Assembly (NCBI GenBank): GCA_902584815.1
Contig: CACIBF010000011.1
Span: forward strand, 1 to 38,531
Direction: 5' to 3'
Length of the DNA stretch: 38,531 nt
Source: an uncultured Pelagibacteraceae bacterium
Lineage (GTDB): Bacteria > Pseudomonadota > Alphaproteobacteria > Pelagibacterales > AG-422-B15
Below, in pieces: positions 8,253 to 17,204 of this stretch. Position 1 is the stretch's first letter, and every line of letters begins with the position of its first letter. Under the pieces are notes generated by a model. It was not told the DNA's origin, ran no database searches, and saw only the letters and a program-made list of their open reading frames with translations. Made by a program: the position numbers and the translations under genes.

Positions 8253-9304
8253 TCTTCGCTCAAGTTAATAGTTTGTCCATGTATCATTGTAATAAATGAT
8301 TTCGCATCTAGAGATCTATCCTCTAACTCTTCTTCAAGTTTTAATGGAGGCTCATCGACGGGCTCATCAGTTAAAATAAAAGTACCCCAATGCATTCCAA
8401 TTGCTTTTTCAGCTTTTAAATCAATAAAGGCCTGAACAGCCTCATTAGGATTCATATGAGAAAACTGCATAAACCATCTGGGGGCATATGCTCCAATTGG
8501 AATAAGTGCTAAATCAACGGGACCGAGTTTTTTAAATGTTTCTTTAAAGTCATCACTATATCCTGTGTCTCCCAGATGAATTAATGAATGATGATTATTT
8601 TTAATATGCCACCCACCCCATAAAGTTTGATTTCTATCAAATAGAGTTCTAGAAGACCAGTGCTGCACTGGCGTAAAGGTTATTTTTGTATCATTAATAA
8701 TGTGCCTTTCCCACCAGTCTAATTCAATTACATTATTTATTGATTTGTCCAAAAACCACTTCTTTAATCCTAATGGGACGAGAAACATTGCATCAGGGTT
8801 ATTTTTAGCAATCCACTTTACCGTTTTCAAGTCAAGATGATCATAGTGATTATGAGAAATGGTAATAAAGTCAATCTTAGGCAATTCTTCAAATTTCATT
8901 GCCGGCTTTGTATATCTCTGGGGTCCAGCAAAATTAATTGGTGATGCTCTATTAGTAAGATGAGGGTCAGTTAATATATTAAGTTCTTTATTTTGATATA
9001 GAAAAGAAGCATGGCCAATCCAAGTAATAGAAAATGATTTATCTTGATTGATTAATTTTAAGTCTGGATCAACCATCTCAAACTCGATTGGGATAGCCTT
9101 GGTTTCTTTTTTTCCTGTCATCCATTTCCAGAGTTCTTTCAATTTTTTATTATTTGCAGTACCGTTTGTATTTACAAATGTTCCATTTTCTAAGTGATGC
9201 TCTGGAGTTTTTTTTGTATTTTCTGTCATAGTCATAGCTATTGTTAATAAGATAAATATAAGTGAAAGAAAAAGAATTTTACCGAATCTAGATGAATTGT
9301 GCAT
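8249..9304 (-). CDS. Membrane-anchored metallo-beta-lactamase-fold hydrolase (NAPE-PLD / UlaG-like)
   Basis: The 351-residue protein starts with one hydrophobic helix (about residues 8-26), which anchors it or acts as an uncleaved signal, placing the enzyme in the periplasm. The beta-lactamase-fold domain carries the two-metal motif HNHYDH at 151-156, an earlier WIGHASF, a later HLGDTGY and a C-terminal GMHWGTF. The length and these motifs fit the COG2220 branch that includes N-acylphosphatidylethanolamine phospholipase D. Its gene overlaps the TPR gene by 17 bp and ends the lipid-modification operon, so a lipid substrate is plausible but not shown. Confidence 0.82.
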   Translation of the reverse strand: MHNSSRFGKILFLSLIFILLTIAMTMTENTKKTPEHHLENGTFVNTNGTANNKKLKELWKWMTGKKETKAIPIEFEMVDPDLKLINQDKSFSITWIGHASFLYQNKELNILTDPHLTNRASPINFAGPQRYTKPAMKFEELPKIDFITISHNHYDHLDLKTVKWIAKNNPDAMFLVPLGLKKWFLDKSINNVIELDWWERHIINDTKITFTPVQHWSSRTLFDRNQTLWGGWHIKNNHHSLIHLGDTGYSDDFKETFKKLGPVDLALIPIGAYAPRWFMQFSHMNPNEAVQAFIDLKAEKAIGMHWGTFILTDEPVDEPPLKLEEELEDRSLDAKSFITMIHGQTINLSED

Positions 9305-9836
9305 TCATAAGTTTTAACATTTTTTTTGCGCTGGAACTATGAGGAACTATTGTTAATAATTTTTCATAAGTTTGAATAGACTCATAAAAGTTATTTAATT
9401 TAAATTGTATCTGACCTAAGCCATCTAAAGCTCCAAAATGACGAGGCTCTAAAGCTAATGTCTTATTAATATCTTGAATAGACTCATTAAAATTACCCAT
9501 CAAAAAATGAAGGGTTGCTCTTTTATTCCATCCTTCTGCAAAATTTGGTTCTTTATTAACTAGGTCAGTAAATATTACCAATGACTGTTCATATTTACGT
9601 TGTTTTAATAATTGATTACCTAGATCGTATAATTGCTGAGAATTTTGATTATTTGTCTCACTCCATATCCTCCAGATACTTGTAATATAAATTGAAGAGG
9701 CAACTTCATTTTGAGAGTCTTTTACATTTAAAAAAAGAATATCTAATCTGGGATCATTTTGATCAGCAAATATATTAGAAATATTTAAGAAAGAACTAAC
9801 TAGTAAAATTGTGAATAAAAAACTTTTGTTTATCAC
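9288..9836 (-). CDS. Exported TPR-repeat protein
   Basis: The 182-residue protein begins with a signal peptide (MINKSFLFTILLVSSFLNIS..., likely cleaved after the ADQ region near residue 25). It is followed by about three tetratricopeptide repeats from roughly residue 65 to 175, with typical A/G-x8-A spacing such as EGWNKRATLHFLMGNFNES. TPR proteins serve as scaffolds. The start overlaps the end of the CFA-type gene by 4 bp (ATGA), and the end overlaps the hydrolase gene by 17 bp, so tight co-translation with both is expected. Its partner is unknown, but periplasmic location is shared with the hydrolase. Confidence 0.8.
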   Translation of the reverse strand: MINKSFLFTILLVSSFLNISNIFADQNDPRLDILFLNVKDSQNEVASSIYITSIWRIWSETNNQNSQQLYDLGNQLLKQRKYEQSLVIFTDLVNKEPNFAEGWNKRATLHFLMGNFNESIQDINKTLALEPRHFGALDGLGQIQFKLNNFYESIQTYEKLLTIVPHSSSAKKMLKLMNAQFI

Positions 9837-10996
9837 TTTGCTTCAAATAAATATTGTGAAACACTTATTCTTGTAGATAGAAACCCTCCCCTACAATAGG
9901 CTAAATAAAAATCCCAAAGTTTTTTAAATCTATCATTAAAACCAAGCTTTGAAATATCATCCCAATTATCATTAAATTGGTGAAACCACATCTCGAGCGT
10001 TTTCGCATAGTCATGAGCGAATGATTTTGTATTTAGGGTTTCAAGCTTAAATTTATTAGCCATTGATTTGAAGACACCGTCTGATGCCAATAAGCCCCCA
10101 GGGAAAATATATGTTTGTATAAAATCTGTTGTTCTTGCGTATTTATCAAATAATGCATCATCAATTGTAATTGTTTGAATAAGTGCCTTTCCATTTTTAT
10201 TCAATACCTCTCTCACTTTGCTAAAGTAGCTATTCCAATATTCTTTTCCTACAGCCTCAAACATTTCAATTGAAACAACAGCATCAAATTTTCCTTCTAT
10301 TAACCTATAGTCTTTTAAGATCACCTCAGGATTATTTTCTACAGTTGAAAGCCTCTTAGTTGCAAATTTATGCTGCTCATCAGATATTGTAATGCCTTTA
10401 ACCTTAAAACCTTTTTTAGATGCATATTCCATAAAACCGCCCCAACCACATCCAATCTCAAGAATTGATTGCCCTCGCTTAAGCTCCAATTTATCAATTA
10501 TTCTTTGGTATTTATTTTCTTGTGCTTCAGCTAATGTCATTTTTTTATTATCAAAAAAAGCTGATGAGTAAGTCATCGTACTGTCTAGCCATTTCTGATA
10601 AAAACTATTTCCTAAGTCGTAATGAGATAAAATATTTTTCTTACTTCCAGAAATACTATTCTTATTTCTGAGATGATAGATATAAGTAAATATTTTAAAA
10701 ATGTTTTTTCCATCTGAAATTTCAGATATATATTCTACGTTTAGAGAAAAGAACTCCATGAGGTCTAGAAGATTGCTTGTACTCCAATGGTTTTCAAAAT
10801 AGCCCTCTGCTAGCCCAATATCACCTCGAGTAATTGCAAGCCACAGCATTTTCCAAGAATTGATATTTAAATCGACAGTAGAGCCTGAATTTCCAAAGAC
10901 TGAAGTTGATTTATCTGGATAAGTAACTTGGATTTTATTGACTTGAATCTTACTCAAGCCTTTTTCAATATTTTTTTTAAGAATACTACTCAGCAT
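9833..10996 (-). CDS. Cyclopropane-fatty-acid synthase family SAM-dependent methyltransferase
   Basis: The family transfers a methylene or methyl group from S-adenosylmethionine to double bonds of phospholipid acyl chains. Seen here are HYDLGNSFYQKWLDSTMTYS at 125-144, the SAM motif LEIGCGWGG at 179-187, and the ISIEMFEAVG and FPGG blocks. I chose the ATG at 10996 (387 residues), because AAAGGGAA sits about 8 bases upstream of it; the ATG at 11002 would leave no room for that site. The gene overlaps DUF1365 by 11 bp and TPR by 4 bp. With COG2907 and DUF1365 upstream, the product could be a cyclopropane, methyl-branched or further modified acyl chain. Confidence 0.88.
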   Translation of the reverse strand: MLSSILKKNIEKGLSKIQVNKIQVTYPDKSTSVFGNSGSTVDLNINSWKMLWLAITRGDIGLAEGYFENHWSTSNLLDLMEFFSLNVEYISEISDGKNIFKIFTYIYHLRNKNSISGSKKNILSHYDLGNSFYQKWLDSTMTYSSAFFDNKKMTLAEAQENKYQRIIDKLELKRGQSILEIGCGWGGFMEYASKKGFKVKGITISDEQHKFATKRLSTVENNPEVILKDYRLIEGKFDAVVSIEMFEAVGKEYWNSYFSKVREVLNKNGKALIQTITIDDALFDKYARTTDFIQTYIFPGGLLASDGVFKSMANKFKLETLNTKSFAHDYAKTLEMWFHQFNDNWDDISKLGFNDRFKKLWDFYLAYCRGGFLSTRISVSQYLFEAK

Positions 10997-11720
10997 AACC
11001 ATTCCCTTTATGACTAAACACTTTAAGCTTTTTTCTCCAAAGATGAAAAGCTTGATAGTGAATTTTAGGCAGTACAGAAAGTGAATTCAAGTATAAAGAA
11101 CATATAAAATAAAGAAAATTAAGCCTATTATACTTCATCAATGTTCCCGAGAGCCTTGTAACAATTTCAAGATTATTACTTGGATCAAATTCGTTAATTT
11201 TGATTGTCAAAGATTGATCATCTAGTTGAAATTTATATTTGCCAACCTTGTCAGCAAAAGGAGATACATACATTTTCTTATCTGCTTCAAACCATAAATT
11301 ATTTTCAATTTCTTTCCCTTGGTTTTGAATATAATAAACCTGCTTTTCTTTAAATGTATTTGTAACTTCTGCTATATAAGAAATTGTTTTATCATTTTTC
11401 TTCAGAAACCAAAAACATACAGGATTAAAAGATCTTCTAAGAAATAAATTTGGTGTTTTTAGTAAATCTAATGAAATATGATCTACTTTTAGTGAGTTTT
11501 TTTCTATATATCGTTCAAACCACTTAATTATTTTCTCACTAATAATATCTTCATGAAAATCATATGACGAAAAACTAAATTTAAATTTATTAAATTTTTT
11601 TAATTTAAAGTCATAAATATTTTTATTGAATAGTGATCTGTACTTATATTTAAATGAATGTTTTTTTGGATAATTTCTGCTGTGCAGAACCTCACCATAA
11701 TAAATAGAACTTTGTATCAT
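10986..11720 (-). CDS. DUF1365 family protein
   Basis: This 244-residue protein belongs to the DUF1365 (COG3496) family. Family hallmarks seen are the start IYYGEVLHSRNYPKKHSFKY, the block LRRSFNPVCFWF near residues 93-104, and the ending HYQAFHLWRKKLKVFSHKG. No biochemical role is established. The family is found almost always between a COG2907 flavoprotein and a cyclopropane-fatty-acid synthase-like gene, exactly as here, so a part in fatty acyl modification is inferred. It overlaps the upstream COG2907 gene by 4 bp (ATGA) and the CFA-type gene by 11 bp. The C-terminal hydrophobic part may associate with the membrane. Confidence 0.87.
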   Translation of the reverse strand: MIQSSIYYGEVLHSRNYPKKHSFKYKYRSLFNKNIYDFKLKKFNKFKFSFSSYDFHEDIISEKIIKWFERYIEKNSLKVDHISLDLLKTPNLFLRRSFNPVCFWFLKKNDKTISYIAEVTNTFKEKQVYYIQNQGKEIENNLWFEADKKMYVSPFADKVGKYKFQLDDQSLTIKINEFDPSNNLEIVTRLSGTLMKYNRLNFLYFICSLYLNSLSVLPKIHYQAFHLWRKKLKVFSHKGNGYAE

Positions 11721-12925
11721 TCTTTTAAATCATTTATCATTTGAGCAACTCTCATTCCAGATTTTACACCATCCTCATGAAAACCATAACCTAAATATGC
11801 GCCAGCATAGAACAATCTATTCTTACCCTGTAAATTCTCAATCTTTTCCTGTCCGATTATAGTTCGTTTTTTGTAAACAATATGATCATATTTTTTTGCA
11901 CGAAAAATTTTATTTGAATTTGAAATATTAAATATTCCCAGTGTTACAAAAATATTTTCATTAGTATCTAATTTCTGTAAATTGTTCATCCAGTAAGTCA
12001 CATATTGATCATTGTCTTTTTTAATTGAATTCCAAGATGACCATTTAGATCTATCTGCAGGCATTAAAGAAGAATCATTATGAAGTACAACTTTATTATC
12101 TAAGTATTCAAAATATGAGTAGGCCTCTGTTTCATCTTTAGTTTGATCAATTAAGATTTGACTAATCTGCTTTGTATTACATGTAAAAATTAAATAATCA
12201 TAATCAGTTTTTAAATCATTATTAATGATAGTAATTTTACCCTCATCTCTTTTGATAGTTATAGTTTCAGATAATTTAATATTTTTTACACTTGTCTTAT
12301 TTAAAATTTTTTTAATATAAGATGAACTTCCATTTTTAATTGAATACCATTTTGGACGATTAAAAATATCCAATAAACCATGGTTATTAAAAAAACTAAG
12401 TAATCTATTAGTTGGAAAATCGTTTATTTGATTAGGATTCATTGACCAGATAGCGGCTGACATAGGATAAATATAGTTTTCAGCAAAGTTTTTAGAAAAA
12501 TTATTTAAATTTAGCCATTCAGATATTGGCAATTCATCATTGATATCTTTTCTTCCAAGTTTATTGAACTTAAGAATATTAAATAAAAATTTAATATTAA
12601 AAAAAGACAAATAATAACTTGGTTTAAAAAAATCTTTTGAACACCAAGTTCTATCATTAATTGATGAGCTGTAGGACATATCGGACTCATTCAAACTAAC
12701 ATTACATTTATTTATAAGCTGAAAAAAATTCTTATAATTTCGATCATTGCAAACTATAAAGCCAGTATCAACACGAATTTCTTTATTTGTTAAATTTATT
12801 AAATGAGTATCGGTATGGCCGCCAAGTCGATCTTCAGAATCATATAAGTCGATATCAATATTTTTATCTAAGTAGAAGGCAGTTGAAAGTGCAGATATTC
12901 CTGTGCCTATAATTGCAATTCTCAT
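11717..12925 (-). CDS. FAD-dependent amine-oxidase-fold protein (COG2907)
   Basis: The 402-residue flavoprotein has the N-terminal dinucleotide-binding motif GTGISA at 7-12, an acid at the end of the second strand (DLYDSE), and the RLGGHTDT loop at about 33-40 typical of the amine oxidase / phytoene desaturase superfamily. It ends with a second FAD motif LFYAGAYLGYGFHEDGVKSG. In other bacteria this family sits with DUF1365 and a CFA-type methyltransferase. It probably oxidises or desaturates a lipid chain, which is inference. A 45-bp gap separates it from DUF983 upstream, the largest gap within the long minus-strand run, so an internal promoter could lie there, though none is clear. Confidence 0.85.
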   Translation of the reverse strand: MRIAIIGTGISALSTAFYLDKNIDIDLYDSEDRLGGHTDTHLINLTNKEIRVDTGFIVCNDRNYKNFFQLINKCNVSLNESDMSYSSSINDRTWCSKDFFKPSYYLSFFNIKFLFNILKFNKLGRKDINDELPISEWLNLNNFSKNFAENYIYPMSAAIWSMNPNQINDFPTNRLLSFFNNHGLLDIFNRPKWYSIKNGSSSYIKKILNKTSVKNIKLSETITIKRDEGKITIINNDLKTDYDYLIFTCNTKQISQILIDQTKDETEAYSYFEYLDNKVVLHNDSSLMPADRSKWSSWNSIKKDNDQYVTYWMNNLQKLDTNENIFVTLGIFNISNSNKIFRAKKYDHIVYKKRTIIGQEKIENLQGKNRLFYAGAYLGYGFHEDGVKSGMRVAQMINDLKE

Positions 12926-12970
12926 CTTGAATATATATGACTTTAAATTTAAAAATCAAAGATTATGCGG

Positions 12971-13351
12971 CTAAACATGATCATCTATTTCTTGATTCTT
13001 CATTTTTAATCGCCACATAATTGCAAGGCATATACTTTTTGATATAGGAAGCAGATATAAAACAACAAACAATGAAAAAGGTATCCATATAAGAGCCTGA
13101 AGCCATAAAGGTGGGGCAAAAGTTTGTTCAGCACTTAAAACAAGAGGTACTACGATGTGGCCAGCTAATACTATTGATAGCCATGGTCCAAAATCATCTG
13201 TTCGATAAATTGATAAGTGTTCATTGCAATGGCTGCAATATTTATTGATATTTAAATATCCTGAGAAAATTTTTCCCTTACTGCAATTAGGACACTTTTT
13301 TAGTATCCCATTCAATAATACCCTGATTAGTGAAGTTTTATTTCCTACCAT
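12971..13351 (-). CDS. DUF983 membrane protein with zinc ribbon
   Basis: The 126-residue protein has an N-terminal zinc ribbon with Cys20, Cys23, Cys39 and Cys42 (KCPNCSKGKIF ... CSHCNEHL), the conserved YRTDDFGPWLSI block at 49-60, and two membrane helices (about 59-75 and 84-104). This is the DUF983 family, which in many alphaproteobacteria is encoded among cytochrome c oxidase genes beside ctaG, subunit III and surf1, pointing to an oxidase assembly role. Here it follows soxG by 3 bp and no cox structural gene is present. Together with Sco1 at the head of the operon it hints at coupling between this operon and respiratory copper enzymes. Confidence 0.82.
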   Translation of the reverse strand: MVGNKTSLIRVLLNGILKKCPNCSKGKIFSGYLNINKYCSHCNEHLSIYRTDDFGPWLSIVLAGHIVVPLVLSAEQTFAPPLWLQALIWIPFSLFVVLYLLPISKSICLAIMWRLKMKNQEIDDHV

Positions 13352-13354
13352 CTC

Positions 13355-13921
13355 CTAGTCTACAAACTCAGAGCAGGAGTCTGAAAGCCAATCCCACAAA
13401 TAATCCGCAAAACTCCATCTAATCAAGATATCAAAAACTTGATCTTCTGATAATCTATCAATTAATACTGTTCCTTTGGATATATAAGACTGAGCACACG
13501 TATTTTGATTTTTTAAATATTCTTTAAAATTTAAAGGACAGCCTTTTTCTAAGACATCAATACTTTTTTTCCCACTCAATCGAATAGTTATGTAATAATC
13601 AGACACGTCCGTTAAAGCATAGAAACAATCATTTAAATTTCTATTAAGGTCCTCAATAAAATTATCTTTTTTATCTTCAGCGCATTGAATTAAAAATTCA
13701 TTTGGTCCAAGCCATGCAGTTCTAGACTCATCATTTGTACTTACTTCACCAGAATTTTTAGGTAACTCGTAACCCAAGTAAGCTGAAACCTTATTGAGAA
13801 CATCAGTATCGGCATCTCTTATCCTTAAATTAATTTTTCCAATAAAATCCATATATTCAAGATTAATATTAGATGATTTTATTTGATCTTTACTTTGCAA
13901 AGGGGAATTCGTATTACTCAT
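13355..13921 (-). CDS. soxG: Sarcosine oxidase gamma subunit
   Basis: SoxG is the small gamma subunit of the heterotetrameric sarcosine oxidase (alpha-beta-gamma-delta) that turns sarcosine into glycine. The protein has the GcvT-like fold of the family: INLRIRDADTDVLNKVSAYLG near the start, WLGPNEFLI at the middle, and DLLIRW-like FDILIRWSFADYLWDWL at the end. I chose the ATG at 13921 (188 residues) over an upstream ATG at 13972, since AAGGAAGGGG lies about 10 bases upstream and the longer start would lie far inside soxA. It overlaps soxA by 8 bp. Confidence 0.88.
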   Translation of the reverse strand: MSNTNSPLQSKDQIKSSNINLEYMDFIGKINLRIRDADTDVLNKVSAYLGYELPKNSGEVSTNDESRTAWLGPNEFLIQCAEDKKDNFIEDLNRNLNDCFYALTDVSDYYITIRLSGKKSIDVLEKGCPLNFKEYLKNQNTCAQSYISKGTVLIDRLSEDQVFDILIRWSFADYLWDWLSDSCSEFVD

Positions 13922-16900
13922 TATTTCGAGCCCCTTCCTTATCATAAAATATTGAGTCTGTGATTGTTGCATCGATTACTTTACCGCTCATTAATGGAAT
14001 TTTCACAACATCACCCATACGGTTTAAACCATTTTTAATTAATGCAAGAGCAATAGGATGATCGCATGTTGGACTATAATAACTAGAACTTACATGGCCA
14101 ATCATGTCCATTGGTGGCCTCGGTTTTGCCTCATCAACAACATAACTGCCTTCAGGCAAAACAGTCTTTTTATCATTTACCAAAAGACCTACAAGTTGTT
14201 TTCTATCAGTTCGTCTTGTATCTGATCTTGAAAAAGAACGCTTACCGAGAAAATCTTCTTTTTTCTTAGAAACAATCCAATCCATATTTATATCTTTAGG
14301 AGTAACACTGCCATCAGTATCTTGTCCAACAATGATAAAACCTTTTTCTGCTCTTAAGACATGCATTGACTCAGTGCCATAAGGAGTAATGTCATATTTT
14401 TTTCCGTGCTTCATAAACTCATTCCAAACGAATAAACCATATCTAGATGGAACATTAATTTCAAAACTCAATTCACCCGTAAAACTAATTCTAAATATTC
14501 TTGCATCAATTCCGCACACTTTACCCTCTTTCATTTTCATGAAAGGAAAAGCTTCCTTTGAAATATCTATATCAGTAAGACTTGATAAAAACTCTCTTGA
14601 GTTAGGACCAGAAATACTGAGAACAGTCCATTGCTCCGTAACAGAAGTACAAAAAACTTCCATATCAAGCCACTCAGTTTGAAGAAATTCCTCTAACCAT
14701 GACATAACTCTCGCGGCGCCGCCTGTAGTGGTGGTCATATGATATCGATTTTCTGAAATTCTGGTTGTGACTCCATCATCAAATACCATTCCATGCTCAT
14801 TACACATTAAACCATAACGACAAGAACCTATCTCAAGCTTTGACCATGCATTGGTATATATAAGGTTTAGGAACTTTGCGACATCAGGTCCCTGTAAATC
14901 AATCTTACCTAATGTGGAGGCATCAAGAATACCTAAGCTATTTCTTACAGCCCTACATTCTCTATTTACAGCATCGTGAATATTTTCATTTTTTTGAGGA
15001 AAGTAGTGTGGTCTTTTCCATTGACCTACATCTTCAAATTCAGCACCATTATCAACATGCCATTGATGAATAGCTGTCTTTCTCTCAGGATCAAATAAAT
15101 GATCAACATTTCTACCTGCAATGGCTCCTATTGTTTGTGGAGAATAAGGCGGTCTAAAGGTAGTATGACCGATATTGTCAACTGGCTTATCGTGAATATG
15201 TGACATTAAAGCTAAAGCATTAACATTTGACGTTTTTCCTTGATCGGTTCCCATTCCAGTAGTCGTGTATCGTTTAGTATGCTCAACGCTTATATATCCT
15301 TCTCTTTGCGCTAGAAAAATATCAGCTGCTGTTACATCATGTTGAAAATCAACAAAGTGTTTAGATCCATGAGTAACCTTCTTTTTTCCAATCATATATG
15401 GTTCAACCTTCGCTTCGGTAAACTCCAAGTCTTCAAATGCAGTTTCAATTTCTAAACTTTTATTTGCAGACTTCCCGAGTTCAGTTGCAAAATCCAAACC
15501 TGCTTGATAAGAATTTTTTAAAACTTCTAATAAATTAAAGTCTCCATTATTACATCCAACAACCTTTTGGTTTTTAATCAAATCTTTTGGAATGAATGAA
15601 TTTAATTTACTATGATATTCAAGCTTACCTCTTGATTGACTAAATAGTTGAACCGAAGGATTCCATCCACCTGACATTAGAACAAGATCACATTCAATTT
15701 CTCTTAGACTACCAGTTAATTCATTATTATCTTGATCAACTTTTTGTATCTCAACTTTTTTAACTTTTTGGTACCCTTGGGTATTAATTATTGAATGAGA
15801 TGGATAAATTTTAATTTTTACTTTATTACATCTATCACTCAACTCAGAGGGAATATCTTCTCTATTGTCTACAATTGTTACCTTTGCTCCTTTATTTGCA
15901 AAGTCAATTGCTGTTCCATAGGCATGGTCATTATTTGTGAAAAGGATAACTGATTTTCCTGGCAAAACACCAAATTGATTGAGGTATGTTCTGGCTGCAG
16001 AGGCTAACATAATTCCCGGCCGATCATTTCCTGAAAATACAAGAGGTCTCTCAAATGCACCTTGCGCCAAAATAACTTTTTTAGCTCTTATTCTCCAATA
16101 TCTCTCCCTCGGCATTTTATCAGATAAATAAGGTAAGTGATTTGTAACTTTTTGAAGAGCTGTGAGATAATTATAGTCATAATAACCCATTACAGCTGTA
16201 CGATTTAGAATTGTAACATTTTCATAAGACTCTAATTCTTTTAAAATTTCGTTTGTCCAGTCATTTGAATTAAGATTATCAATTTTTGCTGATATATTTC
16301 TTAAGTATCCACCTGGCTCATGCTTTTCATCAATAAGTAGAACATCACAGCCTGATCTTCCAGCGGCAAGAGCTGACATTAACCCTGAGGCGCCTGCTCC
16401 TACTACAAGGATATCACAATAGTGAAATTTTTGCTCATAACGATCAGGATTCTTGGCTGTTGGAGCAACTCCAAGTCCAGCTGCCTTTCGAATAAAGTGT
16501 TCATAGAATAGCCATAAACTTGGAGGCCACATAAAAGTCTTATAATAAAAACCAGCGGGAAAGACTCTTGATAAAAAATTATTGATACTACCAATGTCAA
16601 AATTAACTGATGGCCAGCAATTTTGACTAGAGGCCTCAAGACCCTCATAAATCTCAATTTCAGTAGCTCTCATGTTAGGCTCAGTCCTCGCTCCTAAGCC
16701 AAGTTGCACTAGAGCATTTGGCTCTTCAGAACCAGAAGTAAGTATTCCTCTTGGTCTGTGGTATTTGAAACTTCTGCCTATTAAATGAACATCATTAGCT
16801 AACAATGCAGATGCAAGGGTATCTCCTTGATAACCAATGTATTCTTTACCATTAAACTTAAAATTAATAGCTTGATCTCTATCGATTCTTCCACCTTTGT

Positions 16901-16922
16901 ATATTCTATTTTGATTACTCAT
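13914..16922 (-). CDS. soxA: Sarcosine oxidase alpha subunit
   Basis: The alpha subunit binds NAD+ and tetrahydrofolate and receives the one-carbon unit released by sarcosine oxidation, giving 5,10-methylene-THF. The 1002-residue length is normal. Domains in order: an N-terminal ferredoxin-like fold with YQGDTLASALLANDV and FKYHRPRGILTSG (about 20-65), a dinucleotide-binding domain with GAGASG at 175-180, and a C-terminal aminomethyltransferase (GcvT) half from about residue 610 with RNSLGILDASTLGKI, the SGPNSREFL block and SFTGELSFEI. It lies 2 bp after soxD and overlaps soxG by 8 bp, all in the standard soxBDAG order. Confidence 0.95.
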   Translation of the reverse strand: MSNQNRIYKGGRIDRDQAINFKFNGKEYIGYQGDTLASALLANDVHLIGRSFKYHRPRGILTSGSEEPNALVQLGLGARTEPNMRATEIEIYEGLEASSQNCWPSVNFDIGSINNFLSRVFPAGFYYKTFMWPPSLWLFYEHFIRKAAGLGVAPTAKNPDRYEQKFHYCDILVVGAGASGLMSALAAGRSGCDVLLIDEKHEPGGYLRNISAKIDNLNSNDWTNEILKELESYENVTILNRTAVMGYYDYNYLTALQKVTNHLPYLSDKMPRERYWRIRAKKVILAQGAFERPLVFSGNDRPGIMLASAARTYLNQFGVLPGKSVILFTNNDHAYGTAIDFANKGAKVTIVDNREDIPSELSDRCNKVKIKIYPSHSIINTQGYQKVKKVEIQKVDQDNNELTGSLREIECDLVLMSGGWNPSVQLFSQSRGKLEYHSKLNSFIPKDLIKNQKVVGCNNGDFNLLEVLKNSYQAGLDFATELGKSANKSLEIETAFEDLEFTEAKVEPYMIGKKKVTHGSKHFVDFQHDVTAADIFLAQREGYISVEHTKRYTTTGMGTDQGKTSNVNALALMSHIHDKPVDNIGHTTFRPPYSPQTIGAIAGRNVDHLFDPERKTAIHQWHVDNGAEFEDVGQWKRPHYFPQKNENIHDAVNRECRAVRNSLGILDASTLGKIDLQGPDVAKFLNLIYTNAWSKLEIGSCRYGLMCNEHGMVFDDGVTTRISENRYHMTTTTGGAARVMSWLEEFLQTEWLDMEVFCTSVTEQWTVLSISGPNSREFLSSLTDIDISKEAFPFMKMKEGKVCGIDARIFRISFTGELSFEINVPSRYGLFVWNEFMKHGKKYDITPYGTESMHVLRAEKGFIIVGQDTDGSVTPKDINMDWIVSKKKEDFLGKRSFSRSDTRRTDRKQLVGLLVNDKKTVLPEGSYVVDEAKPRPPMDMIGHVSSSYYSPTCDHPIALALIKNGLNRMGDVVKIPLMSGKVIDATITDSIFYDKEGARNNE

Positions 16923-16924
16923 AA

Positions 16925-17200
16925 TTATGATTTAGGTTTTTCCTCACCCATTTTGTAAGTTGCAAGTATTTCATCAGAAACAGTGTCTCTCATTACATTG
17001 AACCATCGTCTACAACCATGATCATGCGTCCATCTTTCATAATGGATGCCTTTTTTATTTGATCTAATAAAAAGATATTCTCCCCACTCTTCATCAGTAA
17101 GGGTTTCTGGGTTTTCTGGCCTTGCTATATGAGCTTCTCCATGACATGAGAATTCAGTTTGATCTCTTTCACCACAATATGGACACTTAATAACAAACAT
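16925..17200 (-). CDS. soxD: Sarcosine oxidase delta subunit
   Basis: The delta subunit is a small zinc-binding part of heterotetrameric sarcosine oxidase. With the ATG at 17200 the protein has 91 residues and begins MFVIKCPYCGERDQTEFSC, the standard start. The zinc ligands Cys6, Cys9, His59 and Cys63 (WTHDHGCRRWFNV) are all present. An in-frame ATG farther upstream at 17239 would add 13 residues unlike the family and overlap soxB, so I rejected it. It starts 4 bp after the soxB stop and ends 2 bp before soxA. Confidence 0.94.
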   Translation of the reverse strand: MFVIKCPYCGERDQTEFSCHGEAHIARPENPETLTDEEWGEYLFIRSNKKGIHYERWTHDHGCRRWFNVMRDTVSDEILATYKMGEEKPKS

Positions 17201-17204
17201 ATAA

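Noticed and set aside
13922-13972. Longer soxG start
   Set aside because: It would add 17 residues unlike the family and lie deep within soxA; the ATG at 13921 has a good ribosome-binding site.
14389-14682. Open frames opposite soxA, DMGDH, Fe-ADH and other long genes
   Set aside because: These lie antisense to strongly supported genes, have no recognisable domains or ribosome-binding sites, and are explained by codon bias of the real gene.
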